Of a stretch of DNA of 64,000 nt, positions 56,065 to 64,000 are shown piece by piece. Where the stretch lies: assembly GCF_001999965.1 (NCBI RefSeq), contig NZ_CP019646.1, forward strand, positions 744,001 through 808,000, read 5' to 3'. Position numbers and translations under genes: made by a program. How positions within the stretch are numbered: position 1 is the first letter of the stretch; each line of letters starts with the position of its first letter. Below the pieces are notes generated by a model. The model was not told where the DNA came from, ran no database searches, and saw only the letters and a list, made by a program, of their open reading frames with translations. The DNA is from Limihaloglobus sulfuriphilus (GTDB lineage Bacteria; Planctomycetota; Phycisphaerae; Sedimentisphaerales; Sedimentisphaeraceae).

Positions 56065-57428
56065 TCGTACCTCAACACCTTAACCGGATTGACCATTGCC
56101 GCCAGAATCGCCGGAAGAAGTGAGCCGATAACCGCCGAGCCTACCGCGGCCGCGGCGAGTATAAAGGCGAGTTTCCACTCAACCTGATCGGGTATTCTCT
56201 CGAACATATACACGCTGCTTTTCCATATTTTCAGGCCGAATGCCTGCTGTATGCCCCGCTCAATATGGTTTACATTCTTGACAAACAGCCACCCAAGGAA
56301 AAGCCCCAGAGCCGAACCGAGCAGGCCTACTGTTATGCCGAATGATATGAATATGCCGGCTACGCCGCTTCTTGATAGTCCAAAGCTGCGTATTACTGCG
56401 ATATCTTTACGTCTGTTGATTACCATCATGTAGAATATGCAGGTTATGAGCAGTATTACTCCGCCGCTTATGATCCCGAATACGACCATAAGCACATCCA
56501 TCTGCTTGCGGTATTCCTCTATCAGGCGTGACTGCATATCGACAGATGAGGATATAGGCGTGTAATTGATCCACATATCGGGCCAGTTCATTCGCTCAGA
56601 TGCGAACAGGCTGAAACTTTCACGAATTTGTTCAATGTCGCGGCTGGATACTCTGGAGGCTGAGTTCATTTTTATATGGATGATCTCCGCGGGCCTCTGC
56701 TGTTTGAATTTCGGATAAAGTTTCTCTGCCAGGAGACTTATAGGCAAAAAAGCGTATTCCGAATCGAATCTGTGTACGCCGCAGAATACGGCATCTGAAA
56801 CCGTGAATGGGATGTTGACCCGTTTTAGATTTTCAAAACCTGATTTACGCGGCTCGCCGGTCATTCTGTAAGGCTCCTGTACCGCGGTCATCAGCACGAG
56901 TTTTCTGCCGTAAAGGTTTTCGAGGTCTTCTGTCCTGTATTCATCGGTTACCGGATCTGGGGATATTGCCAGCCCAATCCCGACAAAACCGCTTTCGTTT
57001 CCGCCGGAGTCAGGGTTAAAGGAGGGATTTGGACTGTCCTTCTGGCGTACAAGGAATTCATTGAAACCCAGAGCCTCTGTTCTGCTTTCAAGGTCAATCC
57101 CCCAGACAATAGTCCTGCGGACATTTCCCTTGCCGAGCAGCATAAGCCCCTCAGTTGAAATAACCGGAGTTGCCCGTTTTACAATGTCAAGCTCTTCAAG
57201 GTGTCTGCAAAGGTCGTCACTCTCGAGCATCAGCACGCTCGGGTCGGGTGATGTTATCAGCACGTCTCCAAGATGCGTTGTCATCGAGTTCTCAACCGCA
57301 TAAATAAAGCCCTTGAACAGAGAGGAAACACCGACAAGAAGGGCGGTCGAGATCGCCACGGCAAGTATGCTCAAAAAAACAATCTTCCTTCGGGTCAGAT
57401 ATCTGATACATAAAAGAAGTTTGAGCAT
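56061..57428 (-). CDS. LolC/LolE-like ABC permease (first copy)
   Basis: 455 residues with AGAGGA before the ATG. Same architecture: N-terminal membrane segment (IVFLSILAVAISTALLVGVSS), large periplasmic domain, and C-terminal FtsX segments (VFGIISGGVILLITCIFYMM; ISFGITVGLLGSALGLFLG; AFILAAAAVGSAVIGSLLP) ending with MVNPVKVLRYE. It differs clearly from its partner, so the complex is a heterodimer as in LolCE. First gene of the operon, 73 bp after lysS on the same strand. Confidence 0.88.
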   Translation of the reverse strand: MLKLLLCIRYLTRRKIVFLSILAVAISTALLVGVSSLFKGFIYAVENSMTTHLGDVLITSPDPSVLMLESDDLCRHLEELDIVKRATPVISTEGLMLLGKGNVRRTIVWGIDLESRTEALGFNEFLVRQKDSPNPSFNPDSGGNESGFVGIGLAISPDPVTDEYRTEDLENLYGRKLVLMTAVQEPYRMTGEPRKSGFENLKRVNIPFTVSDAVFCGVHRFDSEYAFLPISLLAEKLYPKFKQQRPAEIIHIKMNSASRVSSRDIEQIRESFSLFASERMNWPDMWINYTPISSSVDMQSRLIEEYRKQMDVLMVVFGIISGGVILLITCIFYMMVINRRKDIAVIRSFGLSRSGVAGIFISFGITVGLLGSALGLFLGWLFVKNVNHIERGIQQAFGLKIWKSSVYMFERIPDQVEWKLAFILAAAAVGSAVIGSLLPAILAAMVNPVKVLRYE

Positions 57429-57501
57429 TTATTATCCTCTTTAGTTCCGGTATTTGCAGCGGGCTGTCATTGGTCAGCCGGGCTTTGCGGTTTATTGGCT
57501 G

Positions 57502-58953
57502 TTAATCCTGTTTTGCCGATTTCAGCAGCGGGAAGAGTATGACATCTCTGATGCTCGTTGCGTTTGTGAGCAGCATCACAAGCCTGTCGATACCGACACC
57601 AAGCCCGCCTGCGGGCGGCATCCCGTATTTCAGGGCGTTTATGAAGTCTTCGTCCATCGTTGCCATAGTGTCCTGCTGGCCATGAAGCTGGATACGGAAG
57701 TTCTCTTCCTGCACCGCAGGGTCATTGAGCTCGGTATAGGCATTGGCCAGCTCCATTTTGGCGGCGAAAAGCTCAAAGCGTTCGGCAATTTCCGGATTGT
57801 CAGCTTTTCTGCGAGTCAGCGGGCAGAGTTTGGCGGGATAGTCAATGACAAACGTTGGATTTATCAGATGCTGTTCTACTGTTTCTTCGAAGACCTCGTT
57901 TATGACAACAAGGTCGTCCATCTGATCTTCTTTGATATGCAGCTGCCGGGCCTTCTCGCGGAGGCCTTTAATGTCGGTAATATCGCAGCCGCTGTATTCT
58001 TTGAGCAGATCAGCGTATTTGGCTCTGCGCCACGGGCGGGTGTAGTCCACCTCGAGATCTCCGAATTTGAGCTTGTAATTGCCGCCGCAGTGTTCTTCGA
58101 TAAGGCTGCATACAATTTCTTCGGTGATATCCATCATGTCGCTGTAGTCTGCATAAGCCTGATAGAGTTCCATCATTGTGAACTCTGGGTTGTGTTTTGT
58201 GTCGATTCCCTCGTTGCGGTAGCTTCTGTTGATCTCAAAGATTTTCTCCATGCCGCCTACCAGAAGCCGTTTAAGGAACAGCTCCGGAGCGATCCGCATG
58301 AAGAGATCCATGTCAAGTGTATTGTGGTGGGTGATAAACGGCTTTGCCGCGGCACCTCCGGCGATTGACTGCATCATAGGGGTTTCTACTTCGAGAAAAC
58401 CTTTGTCGCTGAGCAGATTTCTAATGGAAGTTATCATTTGTGACCGCAGACGGAAACGCTCCATAACCTCCGGGTTTGCCCACAGGTCAACGTATCTCTG
58501 CCGGTATCTCATGTCAACATCGGCCAGGCCGTGAAACTTCTCCGGCGGCTGATTGATGGATTTGGAGAGAAACGTCAGTGTTTCAACCCAGATGGTAAGC
58601 TCACCGGTTCTTGTGCGGCTAAGTTCGCCTTCTCCGGCAATAATATCGCCCAGCTCTAAGAGTTTCGCAAGAGACCACTGTTCTTCCATTCTGCGTTTAT
58701 TGAGGCCAAGCTGTATTGCCCCTGATGAATCCCGCAGGGTCAGAAAAATCAGCTTGCCGCAGTCGCGAAGAAGGACTATCCTGCCGGCGGCCTTGGCCCG
58801 CTGGCCTTCTGTCTCTTCCTCGTATCTTGCGCGTATCTGACTCGAAGGCTCAACATTTTCAACGCGTACGCCGTAGGGGTCGATTCCGAGCTCTCTTATC
58901 TTATCAAGTCTCTTTTGCCTTTGTTCTTCGAGTCTCTCGACTTCTGTCTGCAT
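57502..58953 (-). CDS. lysS: Lysyl-tRNA synthetase, class II
   Basis: 483 residues. The N-terminal OB-fold anticodon domain (AAGRIVLLRDCGKLIFLTLRD) precedes the class II core with motif 1 ETPMMQSIAGGAAAKPF, motif 2 FEINRSYRNEGIDTKHNPEF and motif 3 GGLGVGIDRLVMLLTN. The KPF-x-T-H-H block is lysine-specific. The ATG has GGAG about 9 bases upstream. Probably the first gene of the minus-strand run that includes the Lol-like operon. Confidence 0.96.
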   Translation of the reverse strand: MQTEVERLEEQRQKRLDKIRELGIDPYGVRVENVEPSSQIRARYEEETEGQRAKAAGRIVLLRDCGKLIFLTLRDSSGAIQLGLNKRRMEEQWSLAKLLELGDIIAGEGELSRTRTGELTIWVETLTFLSKSINQPPEKFHGLADVDMRYRQRYVDLWANPEVMERFRLRSQMITSIRNLLSDKGFLEVETPMMQSIAGGAAAKPFITHHNTLDMDLFMRIAPELFLKRLLVGGMEKIFEINRSYRNEGIDTKHNPEFTMMELYQAYADYSDMMDITEEIVCSLIEEHCGGNYKLKFGDLEVDYTRPWRRAKYADLLKEYSGCDITDIKGLREKARQLHIKEDQMDDLVVINEVFEETVEQHLINPTFVIDYPAKLCPLTRRKADNPEIAERFELFAAKMELANAYTELNDPAVQEENFRIQLHGQQDTMATMDEDFINALKYGMPPAGGLGVGIDRLVMLLTNATSIRDVILFPLLKSAKQD

Positions 58954-59070
58954 GAGTATAAACTCCGGTAAATTTTGGTTTATGCGTTCATTGGCCTGCG
59001 AATGAGAGGAGTATTGTTATCTCTCGCTCATCTGCCATTTAGGGCGGCCAATCATTTTTGATTATGTTTG

Positions 59071-61398
59071 TCAGCCTCCGAGAAGGTATTTCAAAAAGCT
59101 CTTTTTCTTTTCGGGCTTTTGAACTTGTTTCGCCAGCACATCAAAGCCGGCTTCTTTTTCGGTAAGCAATGTTTTGGCTACGACTATGCCCGCAGCAAGC
59201 TGAGGATCGCTTTTTATTGTTTCCTCTTCGCTGCGGCGTTTTATTTCTGAATGGTCCTTGCCTGCCTGCACAAGGACATTGTTGTCTTTTTGAGTTTCAA
59301 AATAGTCCTCGAACTCAAAACCTTTGAGCTCTATCTGGACATCAGGGATTATTCCCCAGTCTTTTGTGTTCTGCTTTTCTGCTTCAAATCGGTTCTTTAC
59401 TTTGGTATTTGACGGCAGATAGTAATATGCCATAGTGTACTTGAGCTGGGCGCCTCCGCCGGGATAATCCATTATAGTCTGCACGCTGCCTTTGCCGTAG
59501 CTTTGCTCTCCGACAATAACAGCTCTGCGGTAAACAGGGTCTTGCAGTGCCCCTGAAACGATCTCTGAAGCTGAGGCCGAACCGCCGTCAATCAGAACAA
59601 CAAGCGGGCAGGTTATGTTTGCTTTCTTATCAGCCGTAAGTTTGTCGGGGAAACCGACTCTGGGCCTCGTGCTGACAATTGTTCCCTCGTCAACAAAGTA
59701 ATCCACGATATCTCCCGCCGTTTGCAGGTAGCCGCCGGGGTTTCCTCTGAGGTCGAGTATTATGGCTTCCATGCCGTTTTGATCAATCAGCTCGATGGCT
59801 TCCTTCATGCCCTCGGCAGTGTTGCTTGTAAAACCGGTAAGGCGGATATAGCCGATGCCTGTTTCCGGCTCGATCATATAATTCCAGTTTCCGTTGTCCT
59901 CGCGCTGCCAGCCGCGTACGGTAGGAACATCGATAGTTTTGCGGGTGATGGTTACATCACGTTTTTTTCGTGTTTTGCCGTCTTCAATTGTCAGTGTTAC
60001 CTCTGTTCCGCTGGGACCGGTAATGTATTTAACGGCGCAGTTTATGGTCATATTTTCAGTGGTTTCGCCGTTGATCTTTACAATATAATCGCCCGCGTCA
60101 AGTCCTGTGGCATAGGCAGGGGTATCAGGTATCAGGCTGTTGATTTTGATCTTGCCGGTATCCATTGAGATTTCAACGCCTATGCCCGAGAATTTTTGAG
60201 TCATGTTCTTTTGGAATTCCTGCACTTCCCACGGCCATACAAGGGTGGTGTAGGGGTCGAGTGTGTTCAGGGCTGCCTCTGTGAATCTGGCAATAACGAC
60301 CTGCTGGGGGATTTGAGCCGTTTGCATGTTCGACTCAAGCACTTTCCCGAAGGTTTCTATCATTGAGTTGCAGTCATAGCTGAACTGAAGGCTGTTGACC
60401 TCGTTGGATATTTCATCAAGGCGGACGCTCCACCTGGCAATCTGGGCTTTGTCGATGCTGATAGTTATATCCTCATCTTCAAAATTAAGTACCTCCGCCA
60501 GCATTTTGCACCGCTCAATCCCTTTGACAGCCATCTCTCGGAAATCCATCGTGGTAATATAGACCTGCTCAAGGGCCTTTACCGCTCTGACAAACATTGC
60601 AGGCTCGATTCCGCTGTACCTTTCTTCACGAGTTTCACAGGGAGTGTCTTTGAGAAGGGTGGATATCAGGGCCTTATTGCTGAGCTCTTCTCCGTACTCC
60701 TCGTATTGTTCTTCGTCCGGAAACAATTCGGGCAGCCAGTAATAATATACGGCGTAGGCGTCGATCCACTCACCGTTCTGTTCATGAATCTCGCTGTATT
60801 GGCGTGAGAGCTCTAAGACCTCTTTTACTATCGGGTCTTCAAGCAGTTCTTCTTTTGTGTCTTCTGCGGCGTATTTGTAGGCCATAATTATATTAGCCTG
60901 AAGATTTGCAAAGGTAAGCTCTTTGTCTTCTTCGTCTTCATCCGCCGGGTCATCTTCGCCGTCTTCGTCGTCATCTCCTGATTCATCATCGTTGTCAGAA
61001 GATTTATTCTTTTCAAATCCCTTGTACTCAGGTATTCCTTCTTTTCTTGCGCGTTCGAGTTTTTCCATGCATTCCATATATTTTTCTACGCGCTTATCAT
61101 CTCTGCTCTGCTGCATACGGTTGTAGTCATTGAGCAGTTTTTTGAGATTAGAAAGATATTTTGCCTGGCTGTTCTGGCTGACGATTTCTAATTTCTCACC
61201 GGCTGAAACAAAGTTGCCGGAATATATGTCTGCGAAAATCTGTTCAGCCTGGCTGTAATTCTCTGCCGTTTGGTATTTTGGAGAATCGTTTTTTGGCGAA
61301 TCGGCCGCCGTGTTACTGCTGATAACCGTAATGGCGATCAGCATCGCGGCTGCGGCACTTACGCAAACCGTATTTATCAGCCTTTTGGATTTGCTCAT
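59071..61398 (-). CDS. Secreted S41-family C-terminal processing protease with acidic linker
   Basis: 775 residues with AAAGGA before the ATG. A signal/anchor segment (VSAAAAMLIAITVISS) is followed by a helical region of about 320 residues that contains an extremely acidic stretch near 133-160 (SSDNDDESGDDDEDGEDD). A PDZ domain with SLIPDTPAYATGLDAGDYIV lies near residues 415-490. The S41 catalytic core holds GGSASASEIV (catalytic Ser611) and SYGKGSVQTI (Lys636), the same spacing of 25 as in E. coli Tsp. Processes or degrades exported proteins in the periplasm. The N-terminal extension makes it much longer than typical CtpA (about 400). Confidence 0.9.
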   Translation of the reverse strand: MSKSKRLINTVCVSAAAAMLIAITVISSNTAADSPKNDSPKYQTAENYSQAEQIFADIYSGNFVSAGEKLEIVSQNSQAKYLSNLKKLLNDYNRMQQSRDDKRVEKYMECMEKLERARKEGIPEYKGFEKNKSSDNDDESGDDDEDGEDDPADEDEEDKELTFANLQANIIMAYKYAAEDTKEELLEDPIVKEVLELSRQYSEIHEQNGEWIDAYAVYYYWLPELFPDEEQYEEYGEELSNKALISTLLKDTPCETREERYSGIEPAMFVRAVKALEQVYITTMDFREMAVKGIERCKMLAEVLNFEDEDITISIDKAQIARWSVRLDEISNEVNSLQFSYDCNSMIETFGKVLESNMQTAQIPQQVVIARFTEAALNTLDPYTTLVWPWEVQEFQKNMTQKFSGIGVEISMDTGKIKINSLIPDTPAYATGLDAGDYIVKINGETTENMTINCAVKYITGPSGTEVTLTIEDGKTRKKRDVTITRKTIDVPTVRGWQREDNGNWNYMIEPETGIGYIRLTGFTSNTAEGMKEAIELIDQNGMEAIILDLRGNPGGYLQTAGDIVDYFVDEGTIVSTRPRVGFPDKLTADKKANITCPLVVLIDGGSASASEIVSGALQDPVYRRAVIVGEQSYGKGSVQTIMDYPGGGAQLKYTMAYYYLPSNTKVKNRFEAEKQNTKDWGIIPDVQIELKGFEFEDYFETQKDNNVLVQAGKDHSEIKRRSEEETIKSDPQLAAGIVVAKTLLTEKEAGFDVLAKQVQKPEKKKSFLKYLLGG

Positions 61399-61423
61399 TA
61401 TTTTCCTTTGGGAGATAGTATTT

Positions 61424-61460
61424 AAGCCCCCCGATCTGCACCGGGGGGCTTTATTTTTTT
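61424..61460. terminator. Strong GC hairpin between aldolase and S41 protease genes
   Basis: AAGCCCCCCG (61424-61433) pairs with CGGGGGGCTT (61442-61451), followed on the plus strand by a T-rich run to 61460. Both flanking genes are on the minus strand, where the run after the stem is short (TTAAATA), so full termination of the aldolase transcript is less certain than the stem strength suggests. Confidence 0.7.
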
Positions 61461-61477
61461 ACAATTAAAAGCGTTTT

Positions 61478-62437
<960 letters not shown>

Positions 62438-62505
62438 CTAAATGCTTGTTAAAAAAATTATATCATAAATGCCCGTTTTACACTTTTCAGGCATTTTTCA
62501 CGCTG

Positions 62506-64000
62506 TTATTCATACATAGCGGGGTTGGATACGCCGACATAACGCCTTGAGCCTATAACGACATCTTCAACACCTTCAGGCCATATACTAAGAACTATTG
62601 AGCTTGTGTCAAGAGAAGCGTCTGTAGCAAAGATAAGTCCGTAATAAATTCTGTGGTACTTGCGTATCAATGCAACCTGGCTGGTTGTATTTCTTCCAAA
62701 GTCAAAGTTGTATTCCTGAGCAAAGCTGACTGTATATCTCTCATTTATCCGATATGTTATAGCGAATTCCGCGTTGTTGGAGCCTTTTTCGTAATACTCT
62801 CCCAACGCATTTGTAAATATTGTATCATTAAGGTACCTGTTACCGAGATAAATGTTCATGTCCGGCCAGATATAGCGGCTGATTCCAACATTGAGCTGTT
62901 CGAGTTTGCCGCTTTCCAGGCCGTAATTGAAATCACTTAAAAAGGCCAGTGTGTCTGTAACATGCCAGTTGTACTTGCCATTTAAAGAGTTGTTTCTGTG
63001 TCCGTAATATGGGCCGTATCTCCTGTCAAAGAGAGTTGAACTGCCGGAGGCAAATGCGTATCTTGCAGGGCCGCCGTTTTCATCATCGTCAGAGAACCAT
63101 GTCAGGTTTAAATCCAGATTCATCCAGTTGACCAGAGTCGGTGATTCCGGATTTCCCCGTTTGGTCTGCCATATCTGCTCGATGCCGATATTGTACATAT
63201 CCCGCATTTCGATTGCATCATCACTTTCCTGATAGCCCGTAAGCTCGGCGTGAGGGCGGATGATATGTCTAATTCCGTTAATGTCCCATCTTTGCGATTT
63301 TACGCCGGGGTCGGTTTTTGAGAACATGGTTGAAGCCCTCAGGCCGTATTCGCCGAGGAGCATGTTGTTTTCAGGGTCAACGGCGTTTCCGCTGATATCG
63401 GTATTGTACTGCATACCGTCATCATACACATAACTGCCTGCGATATATGGCACTATCTTAAATTTATCTATCAGCAGAGGCATGTCGATTTCCTGGCGTG
63501 TGTGGGCGTGAGTGAAGAACGGCTCATCAGCCGCGCCTGAGCTGTTGTCCATAAGGCTTCGCAGGTGTCCGCCGTAAGATTCACTGTACCAGGTAAGACG
63601 GCCGTTCCAGAGGTCCTGGCCGACGAGGTTGTGGCGGAAGCTGGGAAGCTCCTCGGTCTCATTCGTAAAGTCGTTCAGCCGCCACTTGCCAAGTATCGAA
63701 AATGCCTGATTATCCCAGCTCCTTTTCAGGTGTATCAGTGTTTCCTGGTCCTTGTCCTCGTAAAATTCGTTCCTCTCGTAGCTCTCAAGGAAGTTCCTGT
63801 CAGAGAGGTAGCTCAGCTCGGTTGAAAGCTGCCAGTCATAATCTAAATATTTACGGTAGCGGTAGGTAAAGCGGCCGCGGTAATCACTTTCAGGGGCTAA
63901 ATTTCTTCGGCTGTCAATCCGCCCGAGACGGTCCTGGCCCCAGTCCTTGATTATATATGATTTAAGCTCACCGAAACTGTCGCTGTCCTCAAATTCAATG
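62506..64000 (-). CDS. lptD: LPS-assembly protein LptD, C-terminal beta-barrel (cut by window end)
   Basis: The frame is open from the stop at 62506 to base 64000, so at least 498 residues are inside the window and the start is outside. Alternating polar/aromatic strands run throughout (YRGRFTYRYRKYLDYDWQLS, FSILGKWRLNDFTNETEELP, NAEFAITYRINERYTVSFAQ), as in outer-membrane barrels. DWGQDRLGRIDSRRNLAPES near the N-terminal end matches the LptD barrel entry with its planctomycete form. It inserts lipopolysaccharide into the outer membrane. Assignment rests on barrel pattern and the R-x-D-x-R-R region, since the OstA domain is not in view. Confidence 0.75.
   Translation of the reverse strand, partial: IEFEDSDSFGELKSYIIKDWGQDRLGRIDSRRNLAPESDYRGRFTYRYRKYLDYDWQLSTELSYLSDRNFLESYERNEFYEDKDQETLIHLKRSWDNQAFSILGKWRLNDFTNETEELPSFRHNLVGQDLWNGRLTWYSESYGGHLRSLMDNSSGAADEPFFTHAHTRQEIDMPLLIDKFKIVPYIAGSYVYDDGMQYNTDISGNAVDPENNMLLGEYGLRASTMFSKTDPGVKSQRWDINGIRHIIRPHAELTGYQESDDAIEMRDMYNIGIEQIWQTKRGNPESPTLVNWMNLDLNLTWFSDDDENGGPARYAFASGSSTLFDRRYGPYYGHRNNSLNGKYNWHVTDTLAFLSDFNYGLESGKLEQLNVGISRYIWPDMNIYLGNRYLNDTIFTNALGEYYEKGSNNAEFAITYRINERYTVSFAQEYNFDFGRNTTSQVALIRKYHRIYYGLIFATDASLDTSSIVLSIWPEGVEDVVIGSRRYVGVSNPAMYE

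Overview
The window looks like chromosomal DNA of a saccharolytic, sulfatase-rich planctomycete, most likely class Phycisphaerae (Sedimentisphaerales-like). I infer this from a combination of features: PEP-CTERM proteins, a single dockerin-like EF-hand repeat ending in KHWLLG, a type IV-pilin-like secreted protein with a C-terminal NDGHV motif, an arylsulfatase C-terminus, a class II (B12) ribonucleotide reductase, and Gram-negative outer-membrane machinery (LptD, LolCDE-like, MlaEF-like). No species name can be given from sequence alone.

Layout. 1-10.8 kb is a polysaccharide and export region: the end of a sulfatase, a GxGYxYP-family secreted protein, TrmO with a small Cys-rich protein, a secreted beta-helix/dockerin protein, a lipoprotein phosphatase with a duplicated 3' end, a GH28 enzyme and a PHP-domain protein. 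10.8-16.4 kb carries NrfHA (nitrite to ammonium), tRNA-Leu(CAG) and NrdJ with two NrdR boxes. 16.7-29.5 kb holds a GH38 mannosidase and housekeeping genes (HAD phosphatase, GlnS, AEC transporter, NfeD/stomatin, RodA, GuaB, parvulin, thioesterase). 29.8-38 kb is nucleotide and cofactor metabolism: carB-carA (reversed order), cyclophilin, phosphoribosyltransferase, and on the other strand guaA, a small protein and ribE. 38.2-42.8 kb holds a radical SAM DNA-repair-type protein, a PEP-CTERM protein with a long leader, a GspC-like protein and a pilin-like protein. 42.9-50.4 kb: MlaE/MlaF, HisE/HisG, MgtC, a giant GH36/GH94-like enzyme and a tiny membrane protein. 50.6-64 kb: ThiL, TsaE, an aminotransferase, a small PEP-CTERM protein, LolD/LolE/LolC-like, LysS, an S41 protease, class II aldolase and LptD (cut by the window end).

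No CRISPR array, prophage, transposase or recognisable defence island was found. The structures that the ordinary annotation does not explain are: (1) a nested repeat structure at 5.8-7.5 kb, in which a 519-bp direct repeat of the 3' end of a phosphatase gene surrounds a CopG/BrnA-like antitoxin gene that is itself bracketed by 31-32-bp direct repeats; (2) rRNA-type boxA sequences in the leaders of two protein genes; (3) a promoter plus terminator-like hairpin in the leader of the HAD phosphatase gene; (4) a consensus promoter placed so that the radical SAM mRNA would be leaderless. Start codons were reassigned by ribosome-binding sites in several genes, which often shortens the longest reading frame.
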